Shown one piece after another: positions 27,371 through 36,461 of a stretch of 64,000 bases of DNA. Every line of letters begins with the position of its first letter. Positions within the stretch are counted from its first letter, which is position 1. The notes under the pieces were generated by a model. It saw only the letters and a program-made list of their open reading frames with translations. It did no database searches and had not been told where the DNA came from. The translations under genes were made by a program, and so were the position numbers. The DNA comes from Stutzerimonas stutzeri (GTDB taxonomy: Bacteria > Pseudomonadota > Gammaproteobacteria > Pseudomonadales > Pseudomonadaceae), in contig DDKB01000017.1 in assembly GCA_002339675.1 (NCBI GenBank), positions 708,327 through 772,326 of the forward strand, given 5' to 3'.

Positions 27371-28370
27371 CGCGGCGATGTTCCCGGCGCTGGTAATCGG
27401 CGCCATCGGTGCGCTCGTCGAACCGCTCGTAGGCCTCGACGATGCGCTGCACCAGCGGGTGCCGCACCACGTCCTTTGGCTTGAAGTGGGTGAAGCTGAT
27501 GCCATTGACGTCCTTGAGCACCTCGATCACGTGCGCCAGGCCGCTCTTGGTGCCGCGCGGCAGGTCAACCTGGGTGATGTCCCCGGTAATCACCGCCGTC
27601 GAGCCGAAGCCGATGCGGGTCAGGAACATTTTCATCTGTTCCAGCGTGGTGTTCTGGCTTTCGTCGAGGATGATGAAGCTGTTATTCAGGGTGCGGCCGC
27701 GCATGTAGGCGAGCGGGGCGATCTCGATCACCTGCTTTTCGATCAGGCGGGCGACCTGCTCGAATCCGAGCATTTCATACAGCGCGTCATAGAGCGGCCG
27801 CAGGTAGGGGTCGATCTTCTGCGCCAGGTCGCCGGGCAGGAAGCCGAGCTTCTCGCCCGCCTCGACCGCGGGGCGCACCAGCAGAATGCGGCGGATCTGC
27901 TCGCGCTCCAGGGCGTCGACCGCGCAGGCGACGGCCAGGTAAGTCTTGCCGGTCCCTGCCGGCCCGATGCCGAAGTTGATGTCGTTGTCGAGGATCGACT
28001 TCACGTAGCGCTGCTGGTTGGCGCCGCGCGGACGGATATTGCCCTTGCGCGTGCGCAGGGAAATGTTCGGTGTGGTGGAGGTGTCGGCCATTTCCTCCAT
28101 GCCCGATTCCTGCAGGAACAGGTGGACCAAGTCGGGCGACAGCTCGGTGCTCTTGGTTTCGCGGTAGAGCCGGCGTAGCAGGTTCTCCGCGGCCTTGGCC
28201 GTATCGCTCGCGCCGACCAGTTCGAACTGATTGCCGCGGTTGCGGATCTCCAGATCCAGGCGCTGCTCGATCAGGCGAAGGTGCTCGTCGAATTGGCCAC
28301 AGAGGTTGGCGAAGCGGTTGGCTTCGAAAGGCTCGAGGGTAAAGCGATGGGGTTCGATGGGGGCGTTCAA
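27363..28370 (-). CDS. ybeZ: PhoH-like ATPase YbeZ
   Basis: This protein of about 335 residues has Walker A GPAGTGKTYLAVACAVDAL and Walker B FIILDESQNTT. It is a PhoH-family ATPase/putative helicase partnered with YbeY. I choose a TTG at 28370 because the sequence from there (NAPIEPHRFTLEPFEANRF) looks like the Pseudomonas N-terminus. No clear ribosome site is visible and the frame stays open to 28475, so the start is uncertain. Confidence 0.93.
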   Translation of the reverse strand: MNAPIEPHRFTLEPFEANRFANLCGQFDEHLRLIEQRLDLEIRNRGNQFELVGASDTAKAAENLLRRLYRETKSTELSPDLVHLFLQESGMEEMADTSTTPNISLRTRKGNIRPRGANQQRYVKSILDNDINFGIGPAGTGKTYLAVACAVDALEREQIRRILLVRPAVEAGEKLGFLPGDLAQKIDPYLRPLYDALYEMLGFEQVARLIEKQVIEIAPLAYMRGRTLNNSFIILDESQNTTLEQMKMFLTRIGFGSTAVITGDITQVDLPRGTKSGLAHVIEVLKDVNGISFTHFKPKDVVRHPLVQRIVEAYERFDERTDGADYQRREHRRDD

Positions 28371-28557
28371 GGGCTTTTGTTTGACCTGCTTGGCAATAGG
28401 GTTTGCTGAGAATAGCGCCGCGCGGGGAAAAATGCAGCGGGCGCAGAGGGCGGCCGGCCCGAGGGTCGGTGCCACGGTGGCGGCTGTTCCGACGGGTGGT
28501 GCGCCTGGTGCAGGCGCCGCTACGCGAGCAGCGCCTGGTGACGGGCATGGCGACGCT

Positions 28558-29886
28558 TCAATCGATCAGCGTGCCACGCAGCGAGTGTGGCAGCGCGTCA
28601 TCGATGTGGACATCGACGAACTGCCCGATCAGCAACGGGTTGCCGCTGCGGAAATTGACGATCCGGTTGTGCTCGGTGCGGCCCTGCAGCATGCCCGGGT
28701 CCTTCTTCGAGTAGTCGGTGACCAGGATGCGCTGGCGGGTACCCACCATCCGCCGGCTGTTCTCGAAGCCCTGCTGGTTGATGCGCTGCTGGAGGATCGC
28801 CAGGCGCTGCTTTTTGCGTTCGTCGGGCGTGTCGTCCGCCAGATCCGCCGCGGGCGTGCCGGGGCGCGCGCTGTAGACGAACGAATAGGAGAAGTCGAAG
28901 CCGACGTCCTCGATCAGCTTCATGGTCTGCTCGAAATCCTTCTCGGTCTCACCGGGAAAGCCGACGATGAAGTCCGAGCTGATCAGCATGTCAGGCACCG
29001 CAGCTTTGAGTTTGCGAATCCGCGACTTGTACTCCAGCACCGTGTGGTTGCGCTTCATCGCCGCCAGGATCCGGTCGGAGCCCGCCTGGACTGGCAGGTG
29101 CAGGTATTTCACCAGCTCCGGCACCTCCGCATGGGCCTGGATCAGTGCATCGGAAAACTCCAGCGGGTGGCTGGTGGTGTAGCGAATGCGATCGATGCCG
29201 TCGACCGCGGCCACCACGCGAATCAGTTCGGCGAGGTCGGCGATGCGGCCGTCATGCGTGGCGCCCCGGTAGCCGTTGACGTTCTGGCCGAGCAGGGTGA
29301 CTTCGCGCACGCCGTTCTCGGCCAGGTGGATCACTTCGGCCAGCACGTCATCGAACGGACGGCTGACTTCCTCCCCACGGGTGTAGGGCACCACGCAGAA
29401 GGTGCAATACTTGCTGCAGCCTTCCATGACCGAGACAAAGGCCGTCGGGCCATCGACACGTGGCTCGGGCAGTCGATCGAACTTCTCGATCTCAGGAAAG
29501 GAGATGTCCACTTGCGGCTGCTTGGTGGTGCGCGCCGCATCGATCATTTCCGGCAGGCGATGCAGCGTCTGCGGGCCGAACACCACGTCCACGTAGGGCG
29601 CGCGGTCACGGATGGCGGCGCCTTCCTGGCTGGCTACGCAGCCGCCGACGCCGATGACCAGTGCGGGGTTGTCGAGCTTCAGTTCGCGCCAGCGGCCCAG
29701 CTGTGAGAAGACCTTTTCCTGGGCCTTTTCGCGGATCGAACAGGTATTGAGCAGGATCACATCGGCTTCCGCCGGATTGGCGGTGATCTCCAAGGGCTGT
29801 TGCTCGCCCAGCAGGTCAACCATGCGCGAGCTGTCGTACTCGTTCATCTGGCAGCCGTGGGTTTCGATGTAGAGCTTGCGGGTCAT
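28558..29886 (-). CDS. miaB: tRNA-2-methylthio-N6-dimethylallyladenosine synthase
   Basis: The 442 residues have the methylthiotransferase N-terminal domain (IETHGCQMNEYDS, with Cys in LLNTCSIREKAQEK and VGGCVASQEG). The radical-SAM motif is CSKYCTFCVVPYTRG, and a C-terminal TRAM domain is present. It adds the methylthio group at adenosine 37 of tRNAs. A perfect TATAAT lies upstream (separate entry). Confidence 0.97.
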   Translation of the reverse strand: MTRKLYIETHGCQMNEYDSSRMVDLLGEQQPLEITANPAEADVILLNTCSIREKAQEKVFSQLGRWRELKLDNPALVIGVGGCVASQEGAAIRDRAPYVDVVFGPQTLHRLPEMIDAARTTKQPQVDISFPEIEKFDRLPEPRVDGPTAFVSVMEGCSKYCTFCVVPYTRGEEVSRPFDDVLAEVIHLAENGVREVTLLGQNVNGYRGATHDGRIADLAELIRVVAAVDGIDRIRYTTSHPLEFSDALIQAHAEVPELVKYLHLPVQAGSDRILAAMKRNHTVLEYKSRIRKLKAAVPDMLISSDFIVGFPGETEKDFEQTMKLIEDVGFDFSYSFVYSARPGTPAADLADDTPDERKKQRLAILQQRINQQGFENSRRMVGTRQRILVTDYSKKDPGMLQGRTEHNRIVNFRSGNPLLIGQFVDVHIDDALPHSLRGTLID

Positions 29887-29921
29887 GTCTCGTGCCGGCG
29901 TTGTGCAAAAAATGACCGGCG

Positions 29922-29950
29922 ATTATACGGTCAGGGCGCGGTGGATAAAA
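29922..29950 (-). promoter_or_regulatory. miaB: Candidate sigma-70 promoter of miaB
   Basis: On the minus strand, TATAAT (29922-29927) lies 17 bp after TTTTAT (29945-29950). The -10 is perfect and the -35 weak. It would start transcription about 30 bases before the miaB ATG. Confidence 0.5.
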
Positions 29951-29958
29951 GTGAAAGG

Positions 29959-29997
29959 CGTCAGCCCGGAAAAAGCGCAGAAGCCCGGCGGCTGACG
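29959..29997 (-). terminator. Candidate terminator after the Sel1-repeat gene
   Basis: CGTCAGCC and GGCTGACG pair perfectly (8 bp) around a GC-rich loop. In the minus direction the stem is followed by cctttcactttta. It lies about 40 bases after the stop at 30038 and immediately before the miaB promoter. Confidence 0.4.
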
Positions 29998-30037
29998 AGT
30001 CAGGCCTGATCCGGCTGGACGACGCCCGACGGCCTCG

Positions 30038-30580
30038 TCATTGCCGCAGGGGTGTGTTCTCGCCCGCCGTCTGCATATCCATCAGGTAGTCGCGGAAAAT
30101 CTGCCCGAGCACCTGGGTGGCGATTTCCAGCTCGTCGCGACCCATCTGCGCCGAGACGTGGTCAGCGGTGTCCAGGGCGTCTTCCTCGCCGTTGACCGCC
30201 GACATCTTCAGCACCACGTAGGCCTGGACGTTGTTCGCCGGGACGCCTTCGCCGCGAAAGAACATCACACCCAGCCGGTGCTGCGCCAGGGCGTGGCCCT
30301 TGAGCGAGGCCAGCTCGAACCAGTGCAGCGCCTTGGCCAGGTCACGCGGCGCGCGGCGGCCATCGTAATGGTACTCGCCGAGCTCGTAGGCGGCCTGCAG
30401 GTCGCCTTCGCTGGCCGCCTGCTCACAGGCGCGCAGCGCTTCCTGCATGGCTTCGGGCACGGTATTGAGGGCACAGCGGGAAGTGGCCGGGATCAGCAGC
30501 GAATTGCCGCCCGCAACGGCCAGCAGGGGCGTGATTAGCAGCAGGCAACCCAGGGTGAGGCTGCGGCCGGTGCGAGTCAT
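30038..30580 (-). CDS. Secreted Sel1-repeat (TPR-like) protein
   Basis: The 180 residues have a signal peptide (MTRTGRSLTLGCLLLITPLLAVAGG). Two Sel1-like repeats follow (DLQAAYELGEYHYDG, GHALAQHRLGVMFFRGEGV), then a helical tail. Sel1 repeats bind proteins, and no partner is evident. Location is periplasmic by signal peptide. It lies between miaB and a small membrane-protein gene on the same strand. Confidence 0.85.
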   Translation of the reverse strand: MTRTGRSLTLGCLLLITPLLAVAGGNSLLIPATSRCALNTVPEAMQEALRACEQAASEGDLQAAYELGEYHYDGRRAPRDLAKALHWFELASLKGHALAQHRLGVMFFRGEGVPANNVQAYVVLKMSAVNGEEDALDTADHVSAQMGRDELEIATQVLGQIFRDYLMDMQTAGENTPLRQ

Positions 30581-30701
30581 GGATCTAGGCGCCTCGAAGA
30601 GCAGGGCGGTGAACGGAGGGCCGGCATAAACGAGCCGACCGTCACATTATGGATAAGCCGTAGCCTGCTTACAAAGGCTTTGATCGTGCCGGTTGTGCTT
30701 T

Positions 30702-31331
30702 TCAATCCACTGCTGGTTGCGGCCGGTGCGCGCGCTCTGGCAGGGCGAGCAACAGCCACGCCAGCAGCGGGCAGGCAAGGGCGAGGCAGAGGGGCTGGTA
30801 GGCAGCCAGTGGATTGGCGCCGCCCGGCAGCGCCGGCCACACGGTGGCAGCCAGCAGCAGCACGGCGGCAGCCGCGCCAGCACTGGCTTGCAGGCGTGCC
30901 GGCCAGCACAGCCAGCCGGCGTAGAGCACCAGCAGAGCAGTGGCCAGGCCCACGCCGAGTGCGTACTGCCGGCTCCAGGCGAGCTGGCGAGCCAGCTCGA
31001 AGCAGGCACAGAGTCCCAGCACCAGACGGCCCCAGGTGGGGCGGCTCCAGATCCAGTGCCGGGCCAGCGCCAGGGCGGACAGTCCGACCAGCGGCAGGCC
31101 CAGTAGCAGCGTGGCCTGCCGCAACCAGCCTTCGGCTGCCAGCGTGTCGAGGCCCAACGCCTGGTCACCGAACAGGCAGGCACCGACGCCAGCGGCCAGA
31201 ACGAAGCAGAGCAGGGCGCAGAACAGCGCCGGTTGGTCCGGTTCGGCATATCCCTGGCGCGCCGCACCGATGCGGATCGCGCTGGCGCTGCCGGCGAGGA
31301 CCAGCAACAGCGCTTGCAGCCACTCGGGCAT
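30702..31331 (-). CDS. Hypothetical polytopic membrane protein
   Basis: The 209 residues are very rich in Ala and Leu with about six or seven predicted membrane segments. I recognise no family. The ATG at 31331 overlaps the hemL stop (TGATG), so it is probably translated from the hemL mRNA. The coupling suggests co-expression, not a known link to tetrapyrrole synthesis. Confidence 0.72.
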   Translation of the reverse strand: MPEWLQALLLVLAGSASAIRIGAARQGYAEPDQPALFCALLCFVLAAGVGACLFGDQALGLDTLAAEGWLRQATLLLGLPLVGLSALALARHWIWSRPTWGRLVLGLCACFELARQLAWSRQYALGVGLATALLVLYAGWLCWPARLQASAGAAAAVLLLAATVWPALPGGANPLAAYQPLCLALACPLLAWLLLALPERAHRPQPAVD

Positions 31332-32620
31332 CACGCGTGCTTCAGTGCCTGGAAAGCGCGCTCGGCGGCGTCCAGGGTCAGCTTCAGCTCGGCGTCGCCG
31401 TGGGCGATCGAGGTGAAGCCGGCTTCGTACGCGCTGGGCGCCAGGTACACGCCGCCCTCGAGCATCAGGTGGAAGAAGCGCTTGAAGCGCTCGGCATCGC
31501 TGGCCATGACGTCATCAAAGGTGACGATGTCATCCGCTTCGCTGAAGTACAGGCCGAACATGCCGCCGACCTGGGTGGTGACGAAGGGAATGCCGGCGGC
31601 GCGGGCGCGCTCGGCGAGGCCGTCGAGCATGCGCGTGGTGTAGTCGGTGAGTTCCGCGTGGAAGCCCGGGCGGTTGATCAGGCGCAGCGTGGTCAGGCCC
31701 GCGGCCATGGCCAGCGGGTTGCCCGACAGCGTACCGGCCTGATAGACCGGGCCGAGCGGAGCGATACGCTCCATGATGGCGCGCTTGCCACCGAAGCAGC
31801 CGACCGGCATGCCGCCGCCAATGATCTTGCCGAATGTGGTCAGGTCCGGTTTCACGCCGTAGTAGGCCTGGGCACCGCCGAGCGCCACGCGGAAGCCGGT
31901 CATCACCTCGTCGAAGATCAGCACCACGCCATGCTGGTCGCACAGCGCACGCAGGCCTTGCAGGTAACCCGGCGCCGGCGGCACGCAATTCATGTTGCCG
32001 GCCACTGGCTCGACGATGATGCACGCCACTTCGCCGCCGACGTCGCCGAGCATCTGCTCGACGGCGGCCAGGTCGTTGAACGGCAGTGTCAGGGTGTGCT
32101 TGGCAAAGGCGGCGGGGACGCCGGCCGAACTCGGCACGCCTTGGGTCAGGGCACCGGAGCCCGCTTTGACCAGCAGGCTGTCCGAATGCCCGTGGTAGCA
32201 GCCTTCGAACTTGATGATGCTGTCGCGGCCGGTGTAGCCGCGGGCCAGGCGAATGGCGCTCATGGTCGCCTCGGTGCCGGAGCTGACCATGCGCATCATC
32301 TCCATCGATGGCACCAGGCTGCACACCAGCTCGGCCATCTCCGTCTCCATCGCGGTCGGCGCGCCGTAGGACAGGCCGTGCTGCAGCTGGCGGCGTACCG
32401 CGTCGAGGACGTCGGGGTGGCTATGGCCGAGGATCATCGGCCCCCAGGAACCGACATAGTCGACGTAGCGCTTGTCATCCTCGTCGGTGACATAGGCCCC
32501 CTCGGCATGCTTGAGGAACAGCGGCGTGCCGCCGACGCTCCGAAAGGCGCGGACCGGCGAGTTGACGCCGCCGGGAATGTGGGTCTGGGCGCTGGCGAAG
32601 AGGGTTTCGGAACGGGACAT
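31331..32620 (-). CDS. hemL: Glutamate-1-semialdehyde 2,1-aminomutase
   Basis: The 429 residues are the standard HemL length. It converts glutamate semialdehyde to 5-aminolevulinate with PLP; the Schiff-base Lys is in TTFGKIIGGGMPVG, and VSSGTEATMSAIRLARG is the PLP phosphate region. It is the entry of the C5 route to heme. It lies 44 bases after thiE. Confidence 0.97.
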   Translation of the reverse strand: MSRSETLFASAQTHIPGGVNSPVRAFRSVGGTPLFLKHAEGAYVTDEDDKRYVDYVGSWGPMILGHSHPDVLDAVRRQLQHGLSYGAPTAMETEMAELVCSLVPSMEMMRMVSSGTEATMSAIRLARGYTGRDSIIKFEGCYHGHSDSLLVKAGSGALTQGVPSSAGVPAAFAKHTLTLPFNDLAAVEQMLGDVGGEVACIIVEPVAGNMNCVPPAPGYLQGLRALCDQHGVVLIFDEVMTGFRVALGGAQAYYGVKPDLTTFGKIIGGGMPVGCFGGKRAIMERIAPLGPVYQAGTLSGNPLAMAAGLTTLRLINRPGFHAELTDYTTRMLDGLAERARAAGIPFVTTQVGGMFGLYFSEADDIVTFDDVMASDAERFKRFFHLMLEGGVYLAPSAYEAGFTSIAHGDAELKLTLDAAERAFQALKHA

Positions 32621-32664
32621 CGGGGACCTCGCGGGAAAAGGTGGACGGGACGGCGTGACCTCGG

Positions 32665-33303
32665 TCAGCGGCCGGCAAAGAGTTCGGTAAAGGCGCGTGC
32701 CCGCCGCTCGACGTCCTGCGGCGACTCGGCCGAGAACAGGGCGTGGACCACGGCAACCAGGCTGGCACCGCGGGCGATCAGCTCGGCGGCGTTGTCCAGC
32801 GTCACGCCGCCGATCACCGCGATTGGCAGGCCGAAGCGCTGCCGTGCCTGCTCGAGTAACGAAACGGTAGCTGCCGGTGCGCCGGGTTTGGTGCGTGAGT
32901 CGAAGAACCGGCCGAACGCGACATAGCTGGCGCCCTCGGCAACGGCCTGGTCCGCCAGCTCCAGGCGCGCATGGCAGGTGGCGCCGATGATGGCGCGACG
33001 GCCCAGCAGGGCGCGCGCTACCGCCAGCGAGCCATCCTCCTGGCCCAGATGCACGCCCACGCCGAGGCGCGCAGCCAGCTCGGCGTCATCGTTGATGATC
33101 AGGTCCGCGCCGTAGCGCTCGCACAGCTCGCGCAAGGCCTCGGCCTCGCGCAGGCGACGGCGGTCGTCGTCGGACTTGTCACGGTACTGCAGCAAACGCG
33201 CACCGCCTGCCAGCGCCGCTTCGGCGTAGGGCAGCAGGCGCCCATCGGCGAGCAGGGTGCTGTCAGTGATGGCGTAGAGTCCGCGCAGCTTGGTGTCTTT
33301 CAT
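32665..33303 (-). CDS. thiE: Thiamine-phosphate synthase
   Basis: This 212-residue TIM barrel joins HMP pyrophosphate and thiazole phosphate. Motifs are LLQYRDKSDDDRRR, GVHLGQEDGSLAVARALLG and VAFGRFFDSRTKPGAP. The ATG at 33303 follows ggag; the large upstream frame runs through thiD out of frame and is not real. The thiD stop lies 11 bases upstream. Confidence 0.95.
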   Translation of the reverse strand: MKDTKLRGLYAITDSTLLADGRLLPYAEAALAGGARLLQYRDKSDDDRRRLREAEALRELCERYGADLIINDDAELAARLGVGVHLGQEDGSLAVARALLGRRAIIGATCHARLELADQAVAEGASYVAFGRFFDSRTKPGAPAATVSLLEQARQRFGLPIAVIGGVTLDNAAELIARGASLVAVVHALFSAESPQDVERRARAFTELFAGR

Positions 33304-33314
33304 CGGCGCTCCAG

Positions 33315-34109
33315 TCAGGCCAGGTCCAGCGGAAGCCGACGCGGAACGTACTGCCCGCGCCCCGGCCGCTCCGCATCGCGCAGGGTGCGCCAGGTGTAGT
33401 CGAGGGCGGAGCGCACAGCGCTGGCAAGCCCTTCGCCCAGGGCTAGCCGTCCGGCCAGGGCGCTGGCCAGGGTGCAGCCCGAACCGTGGTAGCTGCCCGG
33501 CAGGCGCTGGCAGGCGAAGTCCTGACGCTGGCCGTCGCGGCTGTAGAGCCGGTTGTGCACCTCGGCTTCGTCGCCATGCCCGCCGGTGATCAACAGGTGG
33601 GCGATGTGTGGCAGCAGTTTTTGTGCGCATTCGTCGGCGGTGCCGTCCGGCAGCTCGGCCAGGATGCGCGCTTCGGGCAGGTTCGGGGTTGCGATGCTGG
33701 CTACTGGAAACAGGCGCTCGCGCATGGCGTAGCCGACATCGTCCTTGCCCAGTGCTCCACCGCCGCCGGCGCGCAGCACCGGGTCGCAGACCAGCGGCAC
33801 CCCGGGCAGCTGCTCCATGAGCTGCAGCACCGTGTCGACCATCTCCACCGAGCCGAGCATGCCGAGCTTGACGGCCGCGATCGGCATGTCGGCGATCACC
33901 GCGCGGGCCTGGGCCAGCACCCACTGGCGATCGAGCACGCGGAAGTCGACGACATCGACCGTGTCCTGCACGGTCAGCGCTGTGACGGTCGGCGCGGCAT
34001 GGCAGCCCTGGGCGAGCAGCGCCTCGATATCCGCCTGCAGCCCGGCTCCGCCGCTCGGGTCATGGCCCGACAGGCAGAGCACGACAGGACGGGAGCAAGG
34101 GACGGTCAT
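33315..34109 (-). CDS. thiD: Hydroxymethylpyrimidine/phosphomethylpyrimidine kinase
   Basis: This 264-residue ribokinase-fold kinase starts with CLSGHDPSGGAGLQADIEA and has SYHGSGCTLASALAG near the C-terminus. It phosphorylates HMP twice for thiamine synthesis. I saw no TPP riboswitch in the 247 bases upstream, which separate it from divergent ladS. ATG 34109 is preferred over the adjacent TTG. Confidence 0.95.
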   Translation of the reverse strand: MTVPCSRPVVLCLSGHDPSGGAGLQADIEALLAQGCHAAPTVTALTVQDTVDVVDFRVLDRQWVLAQARAVIADMPIAAVKLGMLGSVEMVDTVLQLMEQLPGVPLVCDPVLRAGGGGALGKDDVGYAMRERLFPVASIATPNLPEARILAELPDGTADECAQKLLPHIAHLLITGGHGDEAEVHNRLYSRDGQRQDFACQRLPGSYHGSGCTLASALAGRLALGEGLASAVRSALDYTWRTLRDAERPGRGQYVPRRLPLDLA

Positions 34110-34356
34110 CAATGGTTTCCCCCAGGGCAGGCGTAAGGGTGGATCGGACGCGGCATCGCCCGGATTTTCTGGCGAGCGAGCTTATCACCATTCGTACCGG
34201 CCGGCGCGCGCCGGCGACCGCTCGGCGGCTGGCCGCCGGCGCGCCGCGCAAGCAGGGCCGTCTCGGCTGGCGCCATGCTAAAGTGCCATCAGTTTGCGGG
34301 TCGCGGTGTTTCAGGCAGCGGGGTTGTCCTGACGCGGTTCGACAGGTCTTCTTGCC

Positions 34357-36297
34357 ATGCACCACTTCTTCCTGCTTTTCATCCTGCTGCCGGGCCTGGC
34401 CTGCGCAGTCGACTTCGACCAGGACAGCCGTCGCGTGCCGCTGGGCAGGGCCATGGCGGTGCTCGAAGACGCCAGCGCGGACAGCCGCATCGACGAGGTC
34501 GTCGCGCTCGACGCCGCCGGGCGTTTCGAGGCGCATCAGGCCGAAGTACTGAATGCTGGCTATTCGCGCTCGGCGTTCTGGCTGCGGGTGGACCTCGTCT
34601 ACCACGCCAACCGCGGCCGCCTGCACAGTCGCTGGTGGTTGGAGCTGGCCTATCCGCCACTCGATCGCGTGGACCTGTACCTGCCCGACGGTGCCGGCGG
34701 CTACCGGCTGGCCGCGCGCAGTGGCGATGCGCTGCCATTCGGCGAACGCTCCATTCGCCAGCGTAATCACCTGTTCGAGCTGGACCTGAGCGACGGGCAA
34801 CCGCAGCGCGTCTACCTGCGCGTGCAGAGCGAAGGGTCGGTCCAGGTGCCGTTGACGCTGTGGGCGCCGGCGGCCTACCTCGAGGAACAGTCGGCGCACA
34901 TCTACGTGCTGGCGATCATCTACGGCGTGCTGCTGGTGATGCTGGTCTACAACCTGTTCATCTACCTCAGCGTGCGCGACCGCAGCTACCTCTATTACAT
35001 CCTCTATATCGGCTCGTTCGGCCTCTACCAGGTCTCGGTGAACGGCCTGGGAGTCGAGTATCTCTGGCCCGACTCGCCCTGGTGGGCCAACGCCTCCACG
35101 CCGTTCTTCATCGGCGCGGCCGGCTTGTTCGGCTGCCAGTTCGCGCGCAGCTTCCTGCACACTCGCGAGCACAGCCGCTGGATCGACTGTAGCCTCATGG
35201 CCCTGATGGCGCTTGGCGCGCTGACCATGCTGCTGGCCTTCACCTCCAGCTACGCCCTGTCGCTGCGCCTGGCGACCTTTCTCGCGCTGTGGTTCACCGT
35301 GGTGGTCTTTATTGCCGGCTGCCTGGCCTGGTACCGCGGCATGCGTGTGGCGCGCTACTTCATGATCGCCTGGACCACCTTTCTCGTCGGCGCGCAGATC
35401 AACACCCTGATGGTGCTGGGCTACCTGCCGCACAACTTCTTCACCATGTACGCCGGGCAGATCGGCTCGGCCATCGAGGTGGCTCTGCTGTCGCTGGCGC
35501 TGGCGGACCGGATCAACGCGATGCGCGACGAGCGAGCGCAGATCCTCCAGGAAACTGGACGCACGCTGGAAACGCTGAACCGCGAGCTGGCTGAGAGCAA
35601 CCGGCTCAAGGACCAGTTCCTGGCCAACGTGACCCATGAACTGCGCACCCCCATGCACGGCGTGCTGGGCAGCCTGGAACTGATGCGCACCCTCGAGCTC
35701 GACGGCGAACTGGAGCAATACCAGCGCATCGCCTCGGCCTCGGCGCGGGAGATGATGCAACTGGTCAACGATCTTCTCGCCCTGACCGAGCTGCAGGCCA
35801 ACCGGCTGGCGCTGCGCATCGAGCCGTTTGCGCTGCAGGCCGTCGTCGACGCGCTCGTCCAGGTTTACGGTCCCCGCGCTGCGGCGCGCGGCCTGGCCTT
35901 CGAAGTCGAGCTCGCCCCGCAGCTGCCCGAGCGTTTGCTCGGCGACGCCGACAAGCTCAGGCAGGCCCTGGGCTACCTGCTCGACAACGCCATCAAGTTC
36001 ACCCCGCAGGGGCGGGTCGTGCTGACGCTGGCCGGGCAGGCCGAGGCGGATGGGCGCGTCCGGCTCCAGGCCGAGGTGATCGACACCGGCATCGGCTTCG
36101 ATGCGCCGGCGGATGCTGCGCTCTACCAGCATTTCCGCCAGCTCAACGGCAGCATGACCCGCCAGTACGGAGGCCTGGGAATCGGCCTGTCGCTGTGCTG
36201 GCAACTCGTCGCGCTGCAGGGCGGGCAGATCCGCCACCAGTCCGAGCCGGGTCGCGGCAGTCGGTTCACCTTGAGCGTTCCGCTGGCCCTGTCCTGA
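34357..36297 (+). CDS. ladS: LadS-like 7TM sensor histidine kinase lacking a receiver domain
   Basis: The 646 residues have a signal peptide (to about 17), a periplasmic 7TMR-DISMED2 domain (SRSAFWLRVDLVYHANRG) and a seven-helix membrane module (about 185-380). A kinase core follows with H-box NVTHELRTPMHGVLGSLE, N-box YLLDNAIKFTP, DTGIGF and GGLGIGLSL. The gene is divergent from thiD, the ladS position in P. aeruginosa. LadS there is a hybrid kinase of about 795 residues whose C-terminal receiver relays phosphate to GacS. Here the protein stops right after the ATPase domain and no receiver remnant follows. The kinase residues look intact. Orthology is by neighbourhood and domains. Confidence 0.85.
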   Translation: MHHFFLLFILLPGLACAVDFDQDSRRVPLGRAMAVLEDASADSRIDEVVALDAAGRFEAHQAEVLNAGYSRSAFWLRVDLVYHANRGRLHSRWWLELAYPPLDRVDLYLPDGAGGYRLAARSGDALPFGERSIRQRNHLFELDLSDGQPQRVYLRVQSEGSVQVPLTLWAPAAYLEEQSAHIYVLAIIYGVLLVMLVYNLFIYLSVRDRSYLYYILYIGSFGLYQVSVNGLGVEYLWPDSPWWANASTPFFIGAAGLFGCQFARSFLHTREHSRWIDCSLMALMALGALTMLLAFTSSYALSLRLATFLALWFTVVVFIAGCLAWYRGMRVARYFMIAWTTFLVGAQINTLMVLGYLPHNFFTMYAGQIGSAIEVALLSLALADRINAMRDERAQILQETGRTLETLNRELAESNRLKDQFLANVTHELRTPMHGVLGSLELMRTLELDGELEQYQRIASASAREMMQLVNDLLALTELQANRLALRIEPFALQAVVDALVQVYGPRAAARGLAFEVELAPQLPERLLGDADKLRQALGYLLDNAIKFTPQGRVVLTLAGQAEADGRVRLQAEVIDTGIGFDAPADAALYQHFRQLNGSMTRQYGGLGIGLSLCWQLVALQGGQIRHQSEPGRGSRFTLSVPLALS

Positions 36298-36461
36298 GTC
36301 GGCCGCGCGCCGCAGGTTTTGGCCGAAACCGCGCTTTTTCGACCGTCACAGGCATGCTTCACTTCCCCTGGCGGGCCGTGCGAATGCGGCCCGCGTTCTG
36401 CCGGCCCTGGCAGCCGCGCGCTGCCGGCCGGTCCCGCCGCGCCGAGCCAGAGGAGAGCCGC

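Noticed and set aside
34110..34356. Possible TPP riboswitch before thiD
   Set aside because: I found no THI-box-like conserved segments; the region is GC-rich palindromic sequence between two divergent genes.
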